Assembly (NCBI GenBank): GCA_003864535.1
Contig: BHEQ01000053.1
Location: 1 to 10,386 of the forward strand
Reading direction: 5' to 3'
From: Gammaproteobacteria bacterium
GTDB lineage: Bacteria > Pseudomonadota > Gammaproteobacteria > Cardiobacteriales > Wohlfahrtiimonadaceae
Length of the DNA stretch: 10,386 bases
Shown here one piece after another: positions 6,137-10,386 of this stretch. The notes under the pieces are model-generated. The model had not been told where the DNA came from and made no database searches. It worked only from the letters and a program-made list of their open reading frames with translations. Both the position numbers and the translations under genes were made by a program. How positions within the stretch are numbered: position 1 is the first letter of the stretch; the number at the start of each line of letters is the position of its first letter.

Positions 6137-7213
6137 TTAAGAGAGTAAATTATTGCGCTTGTAACGCATATATAAACCAAGACTTAGCATCACTAGATGA
6201 ACCCACCATAAACCTAGAATCATAGGTATCATCTCCTTATGTAGCCATGCTTCCCCAATTTTGAGTAAATTAAAATAGACCACATAAATAATAACGCCTA
6301 AGATTAAACGATTGTAGCGCCCATCTCGCGGCTTTGAGTGGGCAAGAGATGGAATCATCAGTACTAAAATAAATAAAGATAATGGCCCTGATAGTCTTTT
6401 TTGGAGTTCTGCGGCAGAATTATGGGTATAATTTTTAATTAAATCTTTAGTTGAACGCGCATCTGTGTTTGAGGATTTAAGCGGTGGAGTTTGATCTATT
6501 TTGAGGCGCATGGATTTAAATGTAACCATTATCTCTTTATCCTTATCTTTATCTAAATCATGCTCTATCTCATAACGCCCTCCATCAAATAAATGCAAGA
6601 AACGGATACCTGTATCTACATCAATAGATTGCCGCCCTGTTTTTGCTGTCGTAATTGATATTTTTCCCGCCTCATCCAAGCTTTTCACAAAAACATCCAC
6701 AAGCTCAGTTCCATTATCTGCAATTTTACCTACATAAATTACGTGCCTTCCACCCATAAGCTCACGAAACACACCTGCTTTAAAAATATTAAGCTGTGCA
6801 TCTTTACGCGCTTTAGTTTGGAGTTCATATTGAAATTGTATATTTTTGGGGATAACATAAAAATTTAAACCCATAAGCACAATACTAATAGGGATAGAAA
6901 TAATCAATAATGATTTGTATAAATCATTTATAGAAATACCTAAAGCGAACATTGCGCTCATTTCACTGTCGCGATAAAGTCTCCCAAAAGTCATTAAAGC
7001 TGCTATAAAAAAGCTTAAAGGGAGAAGCTCTGTTGCAAACCTGAGCATTTGTAAGCCTAAGAGGCTTAAAATTGCATTTTGGGATAATAATCCGCTTGCC
7101 GCCTGACTTAAATACATCGCCAGACGCTGTACAAATATAATACCTAACAGCACTAAAAGAGTTGCAAGCAAGGTATACGCAACTTCTAAAGCTAAATAAC
7201 GCCTAATTAACAT
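6137..7213 (-). CDS. lptF: LPS export ABC transporter permease LptF
   Basis: LptF is the partner permease of LptG in the LptB2FG lipopolysaccharide extractor. The 358-residue product (E. coli 366) carries the N-terminal signature 'IRRYLALEV' (3-11), membrane segments at about 11-30, 50-72 and 101-120, the coupling helix 'RDSEMSAMFALGIS' (81-94), a periplasmic jellyroll domain (about 125-265), and three C-terminal segments starting near 275, 302 and 328. 'LQKRLSGPLSLFILVLMIPS' (270-289) and 'KPRDGRYNRLILG' (294-306) are the LptF hallmarks. A charged run 'DLDKDKDKE' sits at 219-227. The ATG at 7213 has GGAG about 11 bases ahead. It lies 38 bases after ctpA, so it is likely driven from the ctpA promoter; in many enterics lptF instead stands divergent from pepA. 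Confidence 0.95.
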   Translation of the reverse strand: MLIRRYLALEVAYTLLATLLVLLGIIFVQRLAMYLSQAASGLLSQNAILSLLGLQMLRFATELLPLSFFIAALMTFGRLYRDSEMSAMFALGISINDLYKSLLIISIPISIVLMGLNFYVIPKNIQFQYELQTKARKDAQLNIFKAGVFRELMGGRHVIYVGKIADNGTELVDVFVKSLDEAGKISITTAKTGRQSIDVDTGIRFLHLFDGGRYEIEHDLDKDKDKEIMVTFKSMRLKIDQTPPLKSSNTDARSTKDLIKNYTHNSAAELQKRLSGPLSLFILVLMIPSLAHSKPRDGRYNRLILGVIIYVVYFNLLKIGEAWLHKEMIPMILGLWWVHLVMLSLGLYMRYKRNNLLS

Positions 7214-7251
7214 AAAAAGACCAGCTCCATTTTATTTTTATTACAATTTTA

Positions 7252-8706
7252 TTATTGCTGAACATCTAAATTAAAAGGTTTATCTTCTACAGAATTTTTT
7301 TCTTGCGTGCTAAAATTTAGCTTGCTTCGATTGGATAATTCTTCAGATTTCACCAAAGCTTTAAGTAAATTAAGCGCTTCATAAAGTTGATAATCACGCT
7401 CAGCTAAATTTAAATTTGTCGCATTTAGAGCTTTAGCAGCTTGGTTATTTTCATTATTAAGATGACCGACAAGATCGGCTTCTCTAATTCTTTCTAGATT
7501 ATCCATCCTTGCTTTGACTGAAAAATCACCAATTTCGATATCAGGCGCAATTCCCTCAGCTTGAATGGATTTTCCTGAAGGCGTGTAATACCGCGCCGTT
7601 GTAAATTTTAGACCGCGTCCATCATTTAAAGGAATCATAACTTGTACCGATCCCTTTCCAAAGCTACGTTCACCAACAATTAACGCGCGGTTATTATCTT
7701 TTAACGCCCCTGCAACAATCTCGGATGCGGATGCTGAACCTGCGTTAATTAGGACAACAATAGGTGCGCCTTTTAAAATATCTCCAGTAGTTGCGAGCAT
7801 ATCCTCACGCGTGGAAGCATCGCGCCCTTGAAGGTAAACAACTAGTCCATTATTTAAAAATAAATCCGATATACCCACGGCTTGATCAACTAAGCCGCCA
7901 GGATTATTGCGCAAATCAAGGATTAAGCCTTTTAAGCCTGATTCTTTTTGAGTATTTTTTTGAGAATTTTTTTGGGTACTATTGTTTTGAACAATACTCA
8001 TCAAATCATTAATATTATCCGCAGCTTCACTATCAGTACGCCCTTGAAATTGGCTAATGCGTAGGTATCCAAAGCCATCTTCTAACATCTCAGAACGTGT
8101 AGATTTAGTTTTGATAATATCACGCAGTATTTTAATATTAAGTGGTTTTGCTGCGCCTTCCCGAATAATAGTTAAGACAACTTCAGTACCTGAATCACCT
8201 TTGAGCATATTAATCGCATCTTCAAGTGAAACAGATTGAATTGCAATCTCATTTATTTTGATAATTATATCCCCAGCTTTAACTCCTGCCTTAAAAGCAG
8301 GTGAATCATCTAGCGGTGAGATAACTCTTAGTAAGCCATCTTGGCTACTTATCTCAACGCCTAGCCCTGCAAATTCACCTGAGGTGCTTTCGGTTAAATC
8401 AGCAAATTCAGTGGCACTGTAAAATGATGAATGTGGATCAAGATTAGATAACATACCCTTGATTGCATTTTCTAATAATGTTTGATTAGAGACTGGTTCA
8501 ACATATTCATTTTTTACTTTTTCCATAACCTCGACAAAAGCGCGCAACTCAGCAACAGGTAAGGCTTCCTCTATTTTATTAGGTTTATCCTTAGTTGAAT
8601 CACTAGCTAAATCATCAGCTAAGGCGTTAAATCCTATAAAACTAAAACTCAATGAGAGCGTAAGGCTTAAGAAAATATGTGGCGGAACTAGATATTTTAA
8701 TTTCAT
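7252..8706 (-). CDS. ctpA: Periplasmic carboxy-terminal processing protease, S41 family (CtpA)
   Basis: This is a PDZ-containing serine protease that trims or degrades periplasmic and envelope proteins. The 484 residues show a signal peptide (hydrophobic 11-28, likely cut after ALA at 28-30), a helical N-terminal region with 'NEYVEP...AIKGMLSNLDPHSSFYS' (66-97), a PDZ domain (about 105-185, 'GLGVEI', 'SPAFKAGVKAGDIIIKIN'), and the protease core. The catalytic dyad is Ser326 in 'GSASASEIVAGAL' and Lys351 in 'GERSFGKGSVQ', 25 residues apart as in E. coli Prc and Bacillus CtpB; 'LILDLRNNPGGLV' (261-273) is also typical. A short Asn/Gln/Lys-rich insert at about 242-256 comes from a 12-nt repeat. 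The last 80 residues are a less conserved tail. The ATG at 8706 follows AAAGG by 12 bases. It heads the lptF-lptG group; the usual envC neighbour is absent. Confidence 0.94.
   Translation of the reverse strand: MKLKYLVPPHIFLSLTLSLSFSFIGFNALADDLASDSTKDKPNKIEEALPVAELRAFVEVMEKVKNEYVEPVSNQTLLENAIKGMLSNLDPHSSFYSATEFADLTESTSGEFAGLGVEISSQDGLLRVISPLDDSPAFKAGVKAGDIIIKINEIAIQSVSLEDAINMLKGDSGTEVVLTIIREGAAKPLNIKILRDIIKTKSTRSEMLEDGFGYLRISQFQGRTDSEAADNINDLMSIVQNNSTQKNSQKNTQKESGLKGLILDLRNNPGGLVDQAVGISDLFLNNGLVVYLQGRDASTREDMLATTGDILKGAPIVVLINAGSASASEIVAGALKDNNRALIVGERSFGKGSVQVMIPLNDGRGLKFTTARYYTPSGKSIQAEGIAPDIEIGDFSVKARMDNLERIREADLVGHLNNENNQAAKALNATNLNLAERDYQLYEALNLLKALVKSEELSNRSKLNFSTQEKNSVEDKPFNLDVQQ
7945..7980. 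repeat. Three 12-nt tandem repeats inside ctpA
   Basis: On the plus strand TTTTTGAGTATT, TTTTTGAGAATT and TTTTTGGGTACT follow one another without a gap. With flanking bases they include two 7-base T runs (7955-7961, 7967-7973). The unit is a multiple of three, so copy changes keep frame, adding or removing four residues of the Thr/Ser-Gln-Lys-Asn type. A slip within a T run would break ctpA. Confidence 0.75.
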
Positions 8707-8749
8707 AAATTAAAGAAACCTTTTGTTTATTGTTGGATAATTCTTGGCG

Positions 8750-8777
8750 ATTTTATCATGCTTTGCAGATTTAACCA
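8750..8777 (-). promoter_or_regulatory. Candidate extended -10 promoter for ctpA-lptF-lptG
   Basis: On the minus strand TAAAAT (8755-8750, five of six to consensus) is preceded by TGA, giving an extended -10 element. A poor -35 (TGGTTA, 8777-8772) stands 16 bases upstream. The predicted start near 8743 gives a leader of about 36 bases. Confidence 0.45.
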
Positions 8778-8794
8778 GCCTCAATTTACAAGGA

Positions 8795-8816
8795 ATTTAA
8801 GCACGCATTTAAGCAC
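8795..8816. repeat. Direct repeat of ATTTAAGCAC in the ctpA-fabA control region
   Basis: ATTTAAGCAC occurs at 8795-8804 and again at 8807-8816, identical in all ten bases, with a 12-bp period. It lies upstream of both candidate divergent promoters. It could be a paired operator site or a recent small duplication. Confidence 0.55.
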
Positions 8817-8863
8817 ACCTAAGAAGATAAAGCTTAGTACTATTCAAACACCTTATTTATGCG

Positions 8864-8869
8864 TATAAT
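8864..8869 (+). promoter_or_regulatory. Candidate upstream -10 box for fabA
   Basis: A perfect TATAAT on the plus strand, 145 bases before the fabA start; the -35 region at 17 bases (TATTCA) matches only half of consensus. A transcript starting near 8876 would begin just ahead of the palindrome at 8883-8939, placing that structure in the fabA leader. A second TATAAT at 8990-8995 is very close to the ribosome site and would give a leader of about a dozen bases. Confidence 0.4.
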
Positions 8870-8882
8870 TCTCAAAATTTTT

Positions 8883-8939
8883 TGATGTAATTAGCACTAT
8901 TAATATAAATATATTATATTAATATAAAACATTACATCA
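8883..8939. repeat. 57-bp palindrome with two concentric arm pairs upstream of fabA
   Basis: Outer arms TGATGTAAT (8883-8891) and ATTACATCA (8931-8939) pair perfectly over nine bases. Inner arms at 8898-8908 and 8914-8924 pair perfectly over eleven bases and contain only A and T. Both pairs share the same centre, base 8911, and are separated on each side by six unpaired bases; the centre loop is five bases. It lies 74 bases before the fabA start, in the divergent control region. It may be an operator, a cruciform-prone element or an mRNA hairpin. I found no match to the FabR or FadR consensus in it. Confidence 0.75.
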
Positions 8940-8998
8940 TCTTATTAAAGCATCTTGTATTTAAATTAATTAACTCCATATCTAATAATTATAATTTT

Positions 8999-9016
8999 AA
9001 GGAAAATAGCCCCGTG
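8999..9016 (+). promoter_or_regulatory. Ribosome site and GTG start of fabA
   Basis: AAGGA (8999-9003) is followed after ten bases by GTG (9014-9016). The GTG start gives an N-terminus that aligns with that of E. coli FabA. The ATG at 9026 would remove four residues and lie 22 bases from the ribosome site. Confidence 0.65.
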
Positions 9017-9529
9017 TCAAAAAAAATGAGTTTCACCAAAGACGAACTAATTACTTGTGCCAAAGGCGAACTATTTGGTGAGGGCAATGCACAACTGCCA
9101 ATGCCGCCTATGCTTATGGTTGATCGCATTGTTACAATTAATGAAACAGGCGGTAAATACGGTAAAGGTGAGATTGTCGCAGAATTAGATATAAATCCTG
9201 ATTTATGGTTCTTTAGCTGCCATTTTATTGGAGATAACGTTATGCCAGGCTGTTTAGGACTTGATGCAATGTGGCAATTAGTTGGATTTTACCTAGGCTG
9301 GATGGATGGTAAAGGACGCGGACGCGCATTAGGTTGCGGTGAAGTTAAATTCTCAGGTCAAGTTTTACCAACCGCTAAGAAAATAACTTATAGAATAAGC
9401 ATGAAACGCGTTATCTTACGTAAACTAACAATGGGAATTGCTGATGCTACCATGGAGATTGATGGACGTGAAATATATGTAGGCTTAGATTTAAAAGTGG
9501 GCTTATTTACATCAACAGACGGATTTTAA
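9014..9529 (+). CDS. fabA: 3-hydroxydecanoyl-ACP dehydratase/isomerase FabA
   Basis: FabA dehydrates 3-hydroxydecanoyl-ACP and isomerises trans-2- to cis-3-decenoyl-ACP, the branch point of anaerobic unsaturated fatty acid synthesis. The 171-residue product (E. coli 172) is very close to the enterobacterial enzyme: 'LPMPPMLMVDRIV' (28-40), 'ELDINPDLWFFSCHFIGD' (57-74) with catalytic His70, 'VMPGCLGLDAMWQLVGFYLGW' (76-96) with catalytic Asp84, and 'KFSGQVLPTAKKITYRI' (116-132). These distinguish FabA from FabZ, which lacks the long central region. Translation starts at a GTG. fabB follows after 20 bases, so one transcript is likely. The upstream region holds a large palindrome and at least two TATAAT boxes; no clear FadR or FabR site was seen. 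Confidence 0.98.
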   Translation: MSKKMSFTKDELITCAKGELFGEGNAQLPMPPMLMVDRIVTINETGGKYGKGEIVAELDINPDLWFFSCHFIGDNVMPGCLGLDAMWQLVGFYLGWMDGKGRGRALGCGEVKFSGQVLPTAKKITYRISMKRVILRKLTMGIADATMEIDGREIYVGLDLKVGLFTSTDGF

Positions 9530-9549
9530 ATTTAAAAAAGGGTAATCAA

Positions 9550-10386
9550 ATGAGACGTGTTGTAATTACAGGAATTGGAATTGTATCTAGCATCGGTAAC
9601 AATAAGGATGAAGTCTTAGCCTCGCTTAAAGCTTGCAAATCAGGAATTGAATTCTCTCAGGAAATGGCTGATTTTGGATTTCGTTCTCATGTTCATGGTC
9701 CAGTTAAGCTTGATCTACCAGAACTTATTGATCGCAAGCACTATCGTTTTATGGGTGATGCCGCAGCTTATGCCTATTTAGCTATGGGACAAGCAATTGA
9801 TGATGCAAAACTTACCAGTGAGCTTGTCTCTAATGAGCGCACGGGCATTATTGCAGGATCAGGCGGTGCATCAACCTTCAATCAAGTTGAAGCTATTGAT
9901 ATTCTACGTAAAAATGGTGCAACTAAACGCATTGGTCCTTATCGGGTCACTAAAACAATGGGATCAACCATATCTGCTTGTTTAGCAACTTTTTATAAAA
10001 TTAAAGGGGTTAATTATTCAATTAGCTCCGCGTGTTCAACCTCTGCCCATTGCATTGGGAATGCCTCTGAGTTAATCCAATTGGGCAAGCAAGATATTAT
10101 CTTTGCTGGAGGAGCTGAAGAGCTGCACCCATATATGAGTGCTTTATTTGACGCTATGGGCGCACTTTCTTCTAAATATAATGATAAGCCAGATTGTGCC
10201 TCACGCGCTTATGATAAGGATCGGGATGGCTTTGTTATTGCAGGCGGCGGCGGCATGGTTGTGCTTGAAGAGCTTGAGCATGCATTGGCTCGCGGTGCTA
10301 AAATTTACGCCGAAATAATTGGTTATGGCGCAACATCTGATGGCTATGATATGGTCTCTCCAAGTGGAGAAGGTGCAGTACGCTGC
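9550..10386 (+). CDS. fabB: Beta-ketoacyl-ACP synthase I FabB, N-terminal part (cut by window edge)
   Basis: FabB condenses malonyl-ACP with acyl-ACP and elongates the cis-3-decenoyl-ACP made by FabA, so the pair sets unsaturated fatty acid output. The 279 residues visible, of about 405, run in one open frame to the window end. Family motifs are 'RRVVITGIGIVSSIG' (2-16), 'IIAGSGGAST' (100-109), the nucleophile Cys162 in 'SSACSTSAHCIG' (159-170), 'GGAEELHP' (187-194) and 'RAYDKDRDGFVIAGGGG' (219-235). The two active-site histidines and the C-terminus lie beyond the edge. Close similarity to KAS I and the place next to fabA favour FabB over FabF. The ATG at 9550 follows AGGG by eight bases, and the start aligns with E. 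coli FabB. Confidence 0.96.
   Translation, partial: MRRVVITGIGIVSSIGNNKDEVLASLKACKSGIEFSQEMADFGFRSHVHGPVKLDLPELIDRKHYRFMGDAAAYAYLAMGQAIDDAKLTSELVSNERTGIIAGSGGASTFNQVEAIDILRKNGATKRIGPYRVTKTMGSTISACLATFYKIKGVNYSISSACSTSAHCIGNASELIQLGKQDIIFAGGAEELHPYMSALFDAMGALSSKYNDKPDCASRAYDKDRDGFVIAGGGGMVVLEELEHALARGAKIYAEIIGYGATSDGYDMVSPSGEGAVRC

Noticed and set aside
7208..7234. Eight-codon open frame starting in the lptF leader and ending across the lptF start codon
   Set aside because: It has no ribosome site of its own and its GGAG is better read as part of the lptF initiation region.
8850..8868. dif-like half-site (ACGCATAA on the minus strand) within range of xerD
   Set aside because: Only one arm resembles the gammaproteobacterial dif consensus; the other arm does not match, and the stretch overlaps a plausible -10 box.
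8707..9013. FadR or FabR operator in front of fabA
   Set aside because: I looked for the E. coli-type consensus sequences for both regulators and saw no convincing match; the only strong symmetry is the AT-rich concentric palindrome.
1..10386. CRISPR arrays, tRNA or rRNA genes, insertion sequences, toxin-antitoxin or phage-defence genes
   Set aside because: No spaced identical repeats, cloverleaf-type sequences, transposase motifs or terminal inverted repeats were seen; nearly all the window is taken up by recognisable housekeeping genes.

Overview
This window looks like a chromosomal core-gene segment of an AT-rich gammaproteobacterium. The evidence is FabA and FabB as a tandem pair, a XerD with the proteobacterial C-terminal motif set, separate LptF and LptG, a PurT very close to the enterobacterial type, and a long-form Pta with an N-terminal regulatory half. 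Nothing in the window fixes the genus. I see no tRNA, rRNA, CRISPR array, insertion sequence, phage gene or toxin-antitoxin pair.

Layout: eight genes lie on the minus strand from about 8706 down to 1, in transcription order ctpA (S41 protease), lptF, lptG, xerD, mraZ, purT, a BtuF-like periplasmic binding protein gene, and pta (cut by the left edge). Gaps are short from ctpA to lptF (38 nt) and lptF to lptG (26 nt), and purT overlaps the binding-protein gene by 8 nt, so these are probably co-transcribed groups. Candidate promoters precede ctpA, mraZ, purT and pta. From 8707 to 9013 a 307-base divergent control region separates ctpA from fabA and fabB, which run on the plus strand; fabB is cut by the right edge.

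Function: the left-hand genes mix envelope building (LptF and LptG in LPS export, CtpA in periplasmic proteolysis), chromosome dimer resolution (XerD), transcriptional control (MraZ), purine synthesis (PurT), nutrient capture (BtuF-like) and acetate metabolism (Pta). PurT uses formate, and Pta links acetyl-CoA to acetyl phosphate. FabA and FabB together make the unsaturated fatty acids of the anaerobic type II pathway.

No wholly new multi-gene system is evident. The strongest unexplained signals are small: a 57-bp palindrome with two concentric arm pairs in front of fabA; an orphan MraZ that looks more like the Bacteroidota form and sits outside any division cluster; three 11-bp tandem repeats upstream of pta; an 18-nt/6-residue degenerate repeat in front of the signal peptide of the binding protein; and a 12-nt in-frame repeat in ctpA. 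All family calls rest on reading the sequence and on recalled family sequences; no search was run.
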